64,000 bases of DNA from assembly GCA_037951165.1 (NCBI GenBank), contig JBBDHG010000187.1, positions 2,115,501 to 2,179,500 on the forward strand. The letters run 5' to 3'. Shown here in pieces: positions 22,736-33,430 of the stretch. The notes beneath the pieces were generated by a model. That model had not been told where the DNA came from and did not search any database. It was given only the letters and a program-made list of their open reading frames with translations. The DNA is from Lophius americanus. Its lineage: Eukaryota; Chordata; Actinopteri; Lophiiformes; Lophiidae. Numbering within the stretch: the stretch's first letter is position 1; every line of letters starts with the position of its first letter. Position numbers and translations under genes: made by a program.

Positions 22736-22966
22736 ATGAAATTGCCTTTTCTGTCCCTGCTTCTGTGTTTGACTTTCAGCCTGTTGGTCTCCTACTGCCA
22801 TGGGGGGACTATGGGCACACAGGCGATTGTTTTACGTGAGGTTAGAGGAAGGTCAGATCCAAAATCAATGAGGAAACAGCTCTGCTGCTCTAAACGCTAT
22901 TTCTGCCAAGTAGGATCCTCGGAGAGGAGCTGTGATCCCAGGAACCCCAAATGGGAGGATCATTAA
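22736..22966 (+). CDS. Candidate small secreted cysteine-containing peptide (76 aa)
   Basis: I do not recognise this protein. The ATG at 22736 opens a 76-residue frame that starts MKLPFLSLLLCLTFSLLV, a textbook signal peptide with likely cleavage near residue 23. The mature part is basic and has four cysteines at 50, 51, 57 and 66 (CC-x5-C-x8-C), recalling but not matching the relaxin/insulin A-chain spacing (CC-x3-C-x8-C). A pyrimidine tract and CAG acceptor end at 22723, 12 bases before the ATG. A strong donor, GAG|GTAAGA, lies at 22980/22981, 14 bases after the TAA, close enough that nonsense-mediated decay would not be expected. The start context has a purine at -3. No other exon was found. 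It could be a real last-coding exon of a small peptide gene or a chance frame; chance remains the more likely of the two. Confidence 0.35.
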   Translation: MKLPFLSLLLCLTFSLLVSYCHGGTMGTQAIVLREVRGRSDPKSMRKQLCCSKRYFCQVGSSERSCDPRNPKWEDH

Positions 22967-23734
22967 CATGACAGATAGAGGTAAGATGAGGGATGAGAGG
23001 AAGAGAAAGAGAAGAGAACTGTTATCCGTGTGAAACATGAAACGCACAGGTGTAATGGAAGTATTGGGTTTTTCTTCAACACATTTTTGGTGCTAAGCTG
23101 AATTTTATCCTCTGGCTCCCCTAACCACATCAAATCAAACTGTTAAAAAGTGTAAGTATTGCAAGCCGGAAATGCCAAAAACCCACAAAAATATTTAGCT
23201 TTTTGATGGTAACTTAAGCCATGTTAGTGTTGTAACGGATAATATCCTTTTAAGAATGATTGTACACAAAAAACTGAAACTATCTAAACACCACTAAATA
23301 TAAACAGAAAATAGCAGTACATAAAAACCCTTTTGTGTTACATTCAAAAGGGTAATATAGAGAGGAGGAGTCTTCAAGAGTTTTTCATGAAAAGTACCAC
23401 ATATTGCAATAATGCCCATGGTGTCTGTGCCTTATAGCAAACACCAGGAGGTTGCTTTAATGTTTCCTTCGCTCGCTGCTTCCTTGGCGAGCGGATATTA
23501 CATATTGGAAGCATATAGTGAGTTTATAAAACTCACACTGATTACTAGCAGTATGAGCCCTTGGCTTTCAAGGTAGTTTGTTCAGTGAGGCTGATCCTGA
23601 AAAGTTCAACTTGGACAAAGACTACTGGGATTGGCTCCCCTGAATTACTGCTTCCACTGGCTAAAAAACTGACAGACCTCTGCACAGGTCAAAAACAACT
23701 TCCACTGTCTTTCATTAAGCCTCCGTGCCTGTAG
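22967..23734. other. Non-coding stretch, nothing recognised
   Basis: Follows the candidate exon: a GA-rich patch at 22975-23015, then AT-rich unique sequence. Confidence 0.4.
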
Positions 23735-23870
23735 GGAAATGGTTTGACACTTTGGGAAATGCTCTCATTTGGTGTCTTGCTGAGAAATTGAGAAGCACAG
23801 TAATGTAGAAATAAATCTAGTTTCCAATAGCAAGTACGCTTAGCATAGCATATAGACTGGAAACAGCATT
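23735..23870 (+). repeat. Fragment of a common fish repeat (TTTGGGAAAT...TAGCATA...GACTGGAAACAG)
   Basis: GACACTTTGGGAAATGCTC, TTGCTGAGAAATTGAGAAG, GCTTAGCATAGCATATAG and ACTGGAAACAG occur in the order seen in a widespread fish repeat. A foldback made of the same TAGCATAAAGACTGGAAAC text is at 59905-60000. Confidence 0.55.
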
Positions 23871-24089
23871 GTCTTATTAAACATATAGTGACATCAAATA
23901 AACATGATGGTGAAGGTTGTTACTTAGTGAGCTTTAATGTGTTTGGTAGGTTTTTGTGATGAGTGAAGCTGCTGGTTGTGAGAATACATTATAACCACTG
24001 ACAAATGAGGAGGATAATATTGATGATCCCACTCAAGTAGCACCAGCTTCACTCTGTGTGATTTATCTGGCAGCAAGTGAACTCTGTCC

Positions 24090-24400
24090 GGAAGTTGATG
24101 AGTAGTGATGACTAGACAACTGGGTCAGACCATCCCCAGAACTTCAAGTGTTGCTGCGTGTTCCCAGTAATGCAGTGGTAAGTACTTACCAAAGTGATCT
24201 AAGGAAGGACAACTGGTGGTGGAGATTAAGAATCAATGGCTAGCCTGTGTTGTCTAGTCCTATAGAAGAGCTACTGTAAGACAAATTAATGAGTATGTTA
24301 ATGTCGGTTCTGATACACAAGTGGCCGAACACACAGATGTTTTGACAGCCAAAGGGAGACCTAGCTGATAAATTCATTGCAATCTATCAAAAGTGGTGTT
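24090..24400 (+). mobile_element. Tc1-like transposon, internally deleted copy 3
   Basis: GTGATGACTAGACAACTGGG, GTGTTCCCAGTAATGCAGTG, TAAGTACTTACCAAAGTGAT, CTAAGGAAGGACAACTGG, GAAGAGCTACTGTAAGACAA, TTCTGATACACAAGTGG and then AAAGGGAGACC. Same truncation point as copies 1, 2 and 4. Confidence 0.75.
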
Positions 24401-24439
24401 AACACTACTTAAGGTCTGAGACACAACATGGACAAGCCC

Positions 24440-25068
24440 TAATAATAATAAAACATTTAATTTATAATGCACTTTACATTTGGATCAAATCTTAAAGTGC
24501 TACAAAGTAAAAGCAGATAAGAGCATCAATAAAATAATAATAACTTTATAAAAACATGACCAAAAAGCCGCAATTTTAATTCGGAGTTAAAGGTTCTGCT
24601 AAAAAGGAAAGTTTTAGGTCCTTTTTTAAATGTGTCAGTCGTCTGTGGAGCCCTCAGATGGTCAGGGATGGCATTCCACAGACGAGGGACAGCAGAACAG
24701 AAGGCCCGATCACCCATTGTTCTGAGCTTAGTCCAGGGAAGGAGGACACGGTATGAGTGGGTAGAATGGAGGGATGGTGTTGAGGTCAGTGGGGTGAGTA
24801 GTTCTTTTAGGTAGGGGGGTGCGTTACCATGGATGCACTGGTGAGTGAGGAGAGAGATCTTATAATCAATCCTGGAGGAGATGGGAAGCCAATGAAGGGA
24901 ATGAAGAACGGGGGTGATGTGTTTGTGTTTACCAACTCTCATCAGGATCCTTGCAGTACTTTTTTGAACATGCTGAAGTCTTTTATCAGGGATCCTGATG
25001 AGAAATGCGTTACAGTAATCAGGTCTGGAGGAGACACGCTTGGACCAGCTTTTCAGCCCTGAACGCAC
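24440..25068 (-). mobile_element. L2-type LINE, 5'-truncated, with open C-terminal reading frame
   Basis: The minus strand from 25068 to 24526 is open for about 180 codons. It encodes the conserved C-terminal part of an L2/CR1-like endonuclease-reverse transcriptase: SRPDYCNAFL near the start, HITPVLHSLHWLPISSRID in the middle, then PRLWNAIPDHLRAP and TFLFSRTF near the end. The reverse-transcriptase and endonuclease domains are absent, as expected for 5' truncation. The 3' UTR ends in TTTGATCCAAATGTAAAGTG and an (ATT)n tail at 24440. The intact frame suggests a fairly recent insertion. It is not a host gene. Confidence 0.9.
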
Positions 25069-25844
25069 ATAGATTAGAGTTTAAACACAGAGTTTTTAAT
25101 TACCTACATTAAATACAAATCAGTTGTATATTTCATTCAGAGGGTATATTGAAAATGTACTTACTTTTATATTTATTTTGCAATCTGTTGACTTTGACTC
25201 TGACCAATATTCACCGATCTGCTGATCCATGCATTTTCTTGAACAGCTTATTTTTAATGGGGTTTTTTTACGCTGGGTGGAAGATGCAGGGTATCCCCTG
25301 GACGAACGAAGGTCCACACATAGAGACGTATCTCCACTCGTCTCTATTCGCAAATTAATGTCTCCAGTTCACCTAAAGGGCTTGTTTTTGGACGGAGAAG
25401 GATGTGGGCTCACAAACCGCCTATAAGTCTCATAGAAGTGCGTTTTTCTCCTGCCCAAAAAAACGATAAAAACTAGTTTGGCGTATAACCCTAATGTTCA
25501 AATAAAAGCTGTAATCCAAGCTACTTCCAATGTATTCGGATGTTTGGACAGGGAAGTGTGTGTGCCTTTTCATTTCTTAAACTGTGAGTCTATTCAGAAC
25601 GCTGAAGAGGAAGGATTAAAGCGGAGCTGAGGAATTTCATAACACCATCTTTGAAGCGGGGATGCAGGAAAAGACATCCTGAGAGAATGACAGCAATGGA
25701 GTCTTAGAGAATAAATGACTTACGAGAGGCATGTGACTCAAACAACCACCAAAGCTTCCACTCCACTGAGGTCGAAGGCATATGATTTGTGTGGAGAAAT
25801 GGGGAAACTGTACAGATCTAATGCATGAAATGAACTAGGCTTAC
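25069..25844. other. Non-coding stretch, nothing recognised
   Basis: Unique sequence. Overlapping short frames at 25120-25426 on both strands show no recognisable domain. Confidence 0.4.
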
Positions 25845-26545
25845 TTTGTCGACCCCGACAGCAAGGTAATATCTCCGAAAAGTCCCCCAATCCCATGCAT
25901 TATATAAGCAGTCCCTCGATTGAACTTTTCAAATTAAATGTGAAGTTATGTCTGAAAAATTGTCTTTGAAATAAAAAACAACTCCTTCTAGTGAGCCAAA
26001 AACAAGATAGATCCATTCATATGCACCAGATTTTAACGAAATCAGACCACCAGTTTAAAAATGATGGCCCGAAAACTTTACAAGATAAAGTTCCCTCTAG
26101 TGACGGATATATTCAAATGATCTTTCCCCAATCAATCCAGTTCTTTCTTGCACTGAGGTCTAAGGATGTGTAAATTTAGAAATGGATCCATGAAATAGTT
26201 TTAAAGTTATCAGATGAACACGAAGGATTTTCTAGCGAATTCTGAATAATTACAGTACAATATGACATCTACAAGTTGTATCTCCTTGAGTTTGTTCAGA
26301 TGAGCTGAATTTGGACTAAAATGAACCAATGGATAGGACGTAATGTTTGAAAAACTGCGTTTTGATGTTTAAAAAAAAGAAGCTCCCCCTAGTGGGTCAA
26401 ATATGAACTATTACGAAATATGAAATCTGAAAAGTATCCATGGAACAGTTTTGGAGATATTGCATTGACACAAAAGATCAGCGTGGACTCTGCAGCGATG
26501 ACAATTCCATAATAACCCAGACTTTTCAGGGATATAATTAGTTCC
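25845..26545 (+). repeat. CTCCCCCTAGTG repeat family, copy C (two head-to-tail units)
   Basis: Unit one (to about 26230): CGACAGCAAGGTAATATC, CTCCGAAAAGTCCCCCAATC, CTTCTAGTGAGCC, CATTCATATGCACC, TCAATCCAGTTCTTTC, CTGAGGTCTAAG. Unit two (about 26240-26545): TCCTTGAGTTTGTTCAG, GAATTTGGACTAAAATG, AGCTCCCCCTAGTGGG, GACAATTCCATAATAACCC, TTTTCAGGGATATAATTAG. This gives both ends of the family. Confidence 0.75.
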
Positions 26546-28280
26546 AGCAGATGTTTGTGTTGAAGAACCGACCCCTAATCCATGCAGGACAGCAGAGGGT
26601 TCATTATTTTGCCACAAATTCTTAGATTTTCTATGGATGCAAGCTAGCTAGTATGCGAGTTAACCAGTTTGACATGTGGAAACAATATCACTGGTCTGGT
26701 AGGGCATCAAAACCATCTTTAACACAAGATGCCAGTTATGGTGGTGGAGAAGAAATCAGGTCATCACTTGCGCTTCACTACCATCATGTATGATTCTGTT
26801 GTCTTTCAATGTGGCTCAATGGAAGCTTTCAGAGATGTAGCTAGGATTAAGTCAGAAATATATACAATTACTTCTTACTTTCTTTTTTTTCTGAAAAATG
26901 TGTTCAGAACTTTTTTCTTTTGGATTGAGTCTAACAGGATGTGGAGTCTTGCCGTCACAGTATGGCACATATTCAGATGACATTTTGGGAATAGTGCCAT
27001 CCAAGTGTTTGAAGTCTCTTTTTGGAAATCCAGACAACACGCAGATGATTCATTGAATTTATTTAGTGGTGTTAAGACGGCTCTCGAGAAAACATCAATT
27101 ACAGTAGATTGTTCTGGTGGCGTTGCAGTTTAGTGCGAGTGGTTTTGGCTGACCCAACAAAGCTCAGACTTTGTTATGCGTGTTTAGTGAGTTCTGATAC
27201 GGTCCAGATCTCGGTTGATCCTCCTCTATTGAATAAGCACGTCTTTGGAGACAAGAAGATTGATGCTGCTCCCACTGAACTCCAGGATATCCCTATCTTT
27301 GGCTGGGCAAGATTTTGGGGGTTTTGTGGGTAATGGGGGGAAACCACTTCCCTTGCTTGTTAAACAGAACCATTAAAAGACATTTTGAGCTGGCCTCTGG
27401 GGAGGCTATTGCGTGTCATTGCTTGCATCTGTTCAAACGTGTTTTCGGGGCTCTCCTGTTCCATTTGATTATTTCTAAATATAATAATTCTGCTCCAAAG
27501 TGTTAGAGAAGCCAGTGGAAATGCTGAGGCTGAAAGTGAAGTGAATTGAGAGGACACGTCGACTACTAACCTATATTAAGCAACACCAGTTTTCATAAAG
27601 CTTTCAGGAACTTTGTTTTCATTTTGATAATGTGCAGCAGTCCTACTCATACCTCTGAGAAAAACTTCAAAGCCTCTCTCTACTAACATATGCAGCACAT
27701 CCCATGATCTGATCCCTCCAAAGCCATGTCAAACACTAAAACTGTAATCGCATGTTTTCTAGGTTATGTCGCTGGGATTAGGGTTCAAGTGATGAAGAGG
27801 GTTTTGGTGACCTAAACATGCTGTTCCCTTGCGAGTCAAATGGTCCAGTTGCTGAAGCCTGCTGTATTTTTTTAATCACAGTTTTCCAGTTCAGTTATTG
27901 TGACTGGTAATATCTAAAACATTTATTATATTTTGTGTAATTCTTTGTTAAGTTCAAACTGAAACTTTAAGGTCATAAGAAGTGTTGCACTCCGTAAAGT
28001 CCTGAGTTGTTTTCTCAGAGGAAGGTTCTGCTTCATCCAATCAGAATCATTGATTCAGGCAACATTTATTTATAAAGTTCACATAGATGCTGTGTGTGCT
28101 TTGAATAGAACAACATGTATAGTTATGGTTGTGAGAGAATTCATTCTAAAACACCTTCAACTTGTTTTTTTTGTGGAAGAAGCAGGCAAATAATGTTTAG
28201 CTCCATCAAGAAATAAAAGGTGAAGTTTCCACCAACATTTATTTATCTTTTAGATTCTGGTAGGGATCTGGATCGTCCTC
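26546..28280. other. Non-coding stretch, nothing recognised
   Basis: Unique sequence with short frames on both strands (for example 27109-27333). None has a recognisable domain. Confidence 0.4.
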
Positions 28281-30239
28281 CTTATTCAGAACTTTTTTCA
28301 AATCTTTTTTCTTCATTACTAACTTCACAATGTTGATTAAAGTTTAGTTCTAAGTCACATGACCCGGAAATTAAGCAAAGCATCTTGAAAGAAATCCACT
28401 TAAGAAACATTTGTTTATTAGATCTGTTCTCTTCCCAACCCAAAGCATTGAAAACGCGTGCTTCCCGGGATGCATCACTTTTAAGTAACCTTTGTAAACT
28501 CTTGCAAAGGGTGCACTTTTTCCGCACGCTGCACTTTTTCCAAATGCGGGTCATGTGTTGTATGTTGTGTGTCAAATTGACAAAGATATTTTCTCATTTT
28601 ACTTGTGTTTTGTCTATTTAGATGTGTTTTCTTGAGATGCAGTGCGTTTACCCCGTCTGTAAAAAAGAAAAAGTGAAACCGGCAAACATACACTTCAATA
28701 TAATTTATTTTAACAAGTAAGACTTTCTTTTAATGATATAGGGGGGTTTCAAAATTTATTTTTATCTGCTTCAATCAGCCACGAACCAACACAAAGCGTA
28801 AATTAGTGCCTAGCGGTACCTTGATGTCACTGCTGCTAACACTGCTAGCAAACTTAAATTAAACCTACTCGATGCATGGATTTTCTTATTCGATATGACA
28901 TGAGTGTTGAAAATTTTGCCGTGTGCATAATTATGTTTTTGGCAATAGATTTGGACATCAAACTCATAATTACTACCTTTTATGAGTAAGTAAGTGCAGC
29001 TCTTGTGGCCACCAAGGAGGCATCAACCATTCATGAAGAAATTTAATGTTTTTTTAAAGAAATATTTTTCCGTATTTTTTTTTCGTGGTAAGGATTTTAA
29101 ACAGTTAATGCATAGATTGTGCTGTATGATCTTTCCTGCCAATAGTGTTTGGAATTATGCACAAGTCATATTAGATTTCATTTTAATTTGGTGAGGCTCA
29201 TTAAGACTTAAAACTCTCATAATTACCCTTTCGAAGCATTAGTCTCAAAGCTGCAGTACTGAGTGAGTTGTGTACTTTTCCCCCTCGTTTTAACACTTAA
29301 CTTTGTTAAAGTTAGTATCAACAACTGGAATGGAAAAGCTTTATAAGCCTACATAAATACAAGACTCAACCGGCGCTGTAACTTTCCAGAGTGTTTGTAT
29401 GCTGTGAATGGACGATGGAGAGGCTTTTGCTCCTCCCCACTTTCAATACTGGGAACAACATTAGTCTGCCAGATAACCACAAACCAACTGGTGCGTGTAA
29501 AATAAGAATAGCGTATTGATTTCAAATACATATGGCTTTGGCTTTGTCTGTATTTACTACACGGTTGTCAGTTTACAGGGAAGTCTCCCTCTTCACTGTT
29601 ATTATTTGTTTTATCTGTATGTCAAATAAAGGTAATTTTAAAAACCCCTTGACACATGGTGGTTTTTGAACTTGCTGGTATAGGACTTTAATTCTTGGAT
29701 GACCTCCGCATGTGCTTAAGACAACCGCTTTCAAAACCACCAGGAACTCATGAACTAAGTTCAAGCTGCAGGTCTGGCAAACAGAGAACAAGATGGGGTT
29801 TAAGATCAAGATGGGGAACGTGATTAAGGTTGCGTCTGCGTAGAGACATCCCTGTTAGAACATCGGAGCAGGAGGATTAGATTTGTCATAAGCATTGAGG
29901 AGTCCTCACCGTGGTTGTGCACACTTCACTGCTCTGGAGGAATCCATGAAGCGAGTGTCCGTGCTGTTTGGGATGTTCTTCGGACATGGTAATATGAGAG
30001 TAATGTCAGCTGGAGAGGTACTGGGCTGAATTCCCAGAAATAACACACTTTTGCACATGGATATTACCAAAACGCTTGTATAAGTGAAAGAAAAGCAGAA
30101 GATGTAATTTAATCGGTGTTGTATAGTTGTATCCCAGTGTGTGAGGGTCATTATGAACGCTTGTTAACAGAGGAAGAGGAAAGCAGTGCTTCCTCCCGCC
30201 CCTCTCCCACTGCGCCGTCATTCCAGTGGCAGAGGATGG
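28281..30239. other. Non-coding stretch, nothing recognised
   Basis: AT-rich sequence; overlapping frames around 28282-28693 on both strands are typical of chance. No repeat family identified. Confidence 0.4.
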
Positions 30240-30430
30240 CCCTCTTATTAGGTCAGCTGAAAGAGGAAAATTAGCACAATTCCCCCAGGCTGGGATTTAT
30301 CCCACATCTCTTCCAATTAGCTTCCTGAGCTTTGGAGATAATTGCATTGTACAGTGCAGAGACAGGAGCTTCCACAACCTCACTGCTGCTGCTGCATTGC
30401 TGTCTATATTCCACAGGCATACACTTCTAC
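30240..30430. promoter_or_regulatory. Candidate conserved non-coding element
   Basis: GAAAATTAGCACAATTCCCC, GGCTGGGATTTATCCCAC, CTTCCAATTAGCTTCCTGAG and GGAGATAATTGCATTGTAC give several TAAT-type homeodomain cores and an octamer-like TAATTGCAT in unique sequence. Role inferred. Confidence 0.3.
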
Positions 30431-30589
30431 ACAGAGGAAAAGAGAGAGTGAAAAAAGAAACTTAGGGAACTGAGAGAGTAACTATAGGATCAGCATCCCA
30501 TCTCTCCTGGTTAATCCATCTAGGAGGCAGCCCTATCCCTTGAGCCCGGCTCTGCTAAGTACTTACATACGCTAGCAAGAGTTAAGAGT

Positions 30590-31025
30590 TGGGCGAAGTT
30601 TTGCATGTGTTGTCATTTATAGCGCTATCATCTTTAATAACGGGGGGGGGGATTAGCGCCATTGCCTTTTGATCCTATAATCCGCACTCCTCAAAATCCT
30701 AAACTTTATCGGCTTGCCTCTCTGCTGGACCCGCTGATCTGCTGGGAAAGACAGAATTTGACCTCAAATGAGGCGCTGTCCTGTGAAATCTCCGACAGGT
30801 GACAACAGTAATTCGTGGTGGAGAGGAGAAAGAGTGGGCCTAACGTGGCCATTGGTGATGAGCCTGTTGGCTCATATGAAGATGTTGTCAGAGGAGATTA
30901 AAGGACTTCATAAATATGCCCTTACATTTCACCGTATATCATCAGGGTGCATTAATCAGCGCTGCCCATCCATAGCGAAGTAATTGCATCTGAAGATGAA
31001 AGCTGAGGAACTTCATCTTTCCACC
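30590..31025. promoter_or_regulatory. Candidate conserved non-coding element block
   Basis: CATTTATAGCGCTATCATC, a run of nine or more G followed by ATTAGCGCC, GGCCATTGGTGATGAGCC, GAGGAGATTAAAGGAC, GGTGCATTAATCAGCGCTGC and GCGAAGTAATTGCATCTG. It is non-repetitive with retained CpGs, and many homeodomain-like cores fall within about 430 bp. Together with 30240-30430 and 31985-32500 it forms a cluster. Confidence 0.35.
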
Positions 31026-31154
31026 TGCTCCATACATCACATCACAGATATGTCACAGTGGATTCATGTCAAATATGGAAACAACACAACATCCATACGC
31101 TCTTTCAGTTACCTTATACGTAAAACGAGACCGAGAACACAGAACAAATAAAAA

Positions 31155-31625
31155 ATTGAACCTTATAGTCACTGCTTGGGTTCCCCTTTAGAATAATATT
31201 ACCCTTATAAAGGATTTAAAACTAGTTCCTAGTTAGGTTATAAATTAGGTTGTAAACTCTTTATAAGTTGTTAATTAGTTTTTATAAACATCTTATTACA
31301 TAGCTTTCAATTTATCAATGTGGATCACTATTTGGCAATTTCAAGTTAGCAGTGGATATAAGTGTGCTCACTATTTGGCAAGCATTAGGTCTCCGATACC
31401 CTTCATATCTTATCAATTATTTCAGCTTATTAATGATTTGTAAAGTGTTAACAATTGAATTACTAATCCTTAAGGATTTCATTTATAAATCCTTAATAAT
31501 GCTCCCTCAGGGATGGGTCAAATGCAGAGAAATAATTTCACTATGTTGTACTGTGTATGGCTGTATGTGATCATTAAAGGATTTCTTCTTCCTAAGGGGA
31601 CTCTTATTGTAAAGTGGTACCGCTG
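31155..31625. mobile_element. Probable MITE of the CTTATTGTAAAGTG type
   Basis: Starts near GGTTCCCCTTTAGAATAAT and ends AAGGGGACTCTTATTGTAAAGTGGTAC, giving diverged inverted ends. The interior is AT-rich with repeated CCTTAA/TTATAA phrases. It resembles a common fish MITE whose end reads TTATTGTAAAGTGTTACC. No coding content. Confidence 0.45.
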
Positions 31626-31984
31626 CGGGTGTCATACAGTTGTATTAGCATGGGTTTCCACATTATATTGCATCCCATTCATTAAAAACAGAAAGAGATT
31701 ATACCACGTTTTTCTTTATGAAATATGGACAAACGTTTAGGTAATATTTGGTTGTTGCTAAAAGAACTAAATCAGTAAATGTGTCCAGTAAAAAGGAAAA
31801 CTTTGAAGGAGCAAATACAAGAAGAAAGATCCTAAGGTTCATACGCAGGAACAAGGCAGCACCAGTAGACTGCCTTGCTCTCTTCATTACCATGACCCTC
31901 CCACTGCATCCTCAGGATTGATGTTCCACTTTCATTTATGGCCTGGCGTTCTCCACCACCATGCTCTACATAGAGAGAGAGAGA
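31626..31984. other. Non-coding stretch with a short GA tract
   Basis: Unique sequence; (GA)n at about 31973-31985. Confidence 0.4.
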
Positions 31985-32500
31985 GAAAGTTCATCTCAGC
32001 CTCTGAGAGCAAGGGCTCGTGATCACACACTGGAACTAATTAATGAGCTCAGCCTCCGTTTATGTTAAGCAATGTTTGAGAGTGTAGAAGGACAGGAACT
32101 TAATTACATGGCGCTGGAGACAAGAATAGCCGCCAAAGGTTTCAGTTGCAAAGTGTGCATGGGGTTTTGAAGGGTCTGGAAGATTTGTGAGGCTCTCGCT
32201 CACATGCGCTGTCACTGAGTGGATAAAGTCATGTGTCAGATTGGTTCTCCAGAATATTAGTGAGTATCATATTTCTTTAGCAATTTATGCAGGGTGAAGT
32301 ACATACATTAAATTTCCCCCATTTCTTTCTTCCACATTCAACGGCTGCGTGACCAGAGAGGCTCAATGTTATTGGAGCGTTGTCTCCCGGCTTAGACACA
32401 ATTTATGGCTAGAATTACGGACCAATTGTTGAATTACCACAAAAAGACCATAATTGACTGCATACATAAAACAACTGTGCAGCGTGTGGGATCTCTATGG
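31985..32500. promoter_or_regulatory. Candidate conserved non-coding element block
   Basis: GGAACTAATTAATGAGCTC, GGAACTTAATTACATGGCGC, CACAATTTATGGCTAGAATT, CGGACCAATTGTTGAATTAC and GACCATAATTGACTGC. It carries at least five TAATT-type cores in unique DNA, and GGCTTAGACACAATTTATGG has the texture of deeply conserved sequence. Inferred. Confidence 0.35.
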
Positions 32501-33169
32501 ACATTTTAAAGCATTCAAATTCGAAAGTCACTAGTTTTCATGTACTTATCTCAATACGATTCACTATTTCAGTTTTGGCTTGTTCGCCGCCGAGCTGAGT
32601 GTTCAGTGGAGGGATGAGGGCCTACGGGTTTGTCTTTGTTCAGTTGATAATCTGGTCTGATATGTGCTAGTTTGAGTCAAGCAGCTTGGAATATGCTAAA
32701 GCAACTACCCTATACGAATAGCTGAATGGTTGTATTTATGTCTTTGGTTTGTTGGAGTAGCCTGCAAACGTTTGCTCCTGGTAAAAGTTTTTGAGCAAAT
32801 ACTTAGTTTTGTTTAAAGGTCTGTAATCCTCCAGCTTCAGGGTTAACAGTTAGCTAGCTTTAGATGCTCAGCAAGAATATTTAATATACACTTCCACTGT
32901 TGCTTGTGTTGATGCAGATGATGCAACATGTAACTAAGTGTGGAAGATTTAAAGCACATCAAGCTGGTTACAATCGGTTGTTATAATCCGACAGGCTGAT
33001 AACGATTTTGGCCGATTCCGATTTTTTTTTCCTTTAAAGTTTAAAAATTCATAATGACCAATTTAATTTATTTAAGTGCTCTTATTTTGAAGGATTACAG
33101 TGGAAGGGACAAGGCTGGTTGGCCGTGTGTAATGTGTTGGTATTCGGACATGTTGAAACGAATGTACTT
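32501..33169. other. Non-coding stretch with a small repeat scrap
   Basis: 32965-33045 reads ATCGGTTGTTATAATCCG, GGCTGATAACGATTTTGGCC, GATTCCGATT, a phrase found in a dispersed fish repeat (ATCGGCCGAT type). The rest is unique. Confidence 0.35.
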
Positions 33170-33430
33170 TCTATCCTTAAACCAATTGTCTGTAATTTCA
33201 AAGGGAAAATAAAACTTTGAAGCATCGTAACTCAAAAACCTTTCCATGTATCATTTTCAAAATTTATAACCACACACACCATAGTGTGAGGAAGAACTGG
33301 ATTGATTTTTTAAACGGTCCGTTGTATATTTCCAACACTAGCTTTATCTCCAAAAGTTTCTGAGCCACATTTTCTCAACCGCTTGTACAAAGCAGTGAAT
33401 TGGGGGCTTCGGGGCTGACAGCATAGGACT
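33170..33430 (-). repeat. CTCCCCCTAGTG repeat family, copy G (reverse)
   Basis: Reverse complements of family landmarks in order: GTAACTCAAAAACC, CATGTATCATTTTCAAAATT, CACACACACCATAGTGTGAG, GAAGAACTGGATTGATTTTT, GTATATTTCCAACACTAG, TTGTACAAAGCAGTGAATTG, CTGACAGC. Confidence 0.7.

Noticed and set aside
22381..22839. 152-codon hydrophobic open frame (+)
   Set aside because: It crosses the pyrimidine tract and splice acceptor of the better candidate in another frame. Its hydrophobicity comes from T-rich sequence.
24526..25068. Host protein gene
   Set aside because: Conserved LINE C-terminal motifs and the adjacent LINE tail show it is an L2 insertion.
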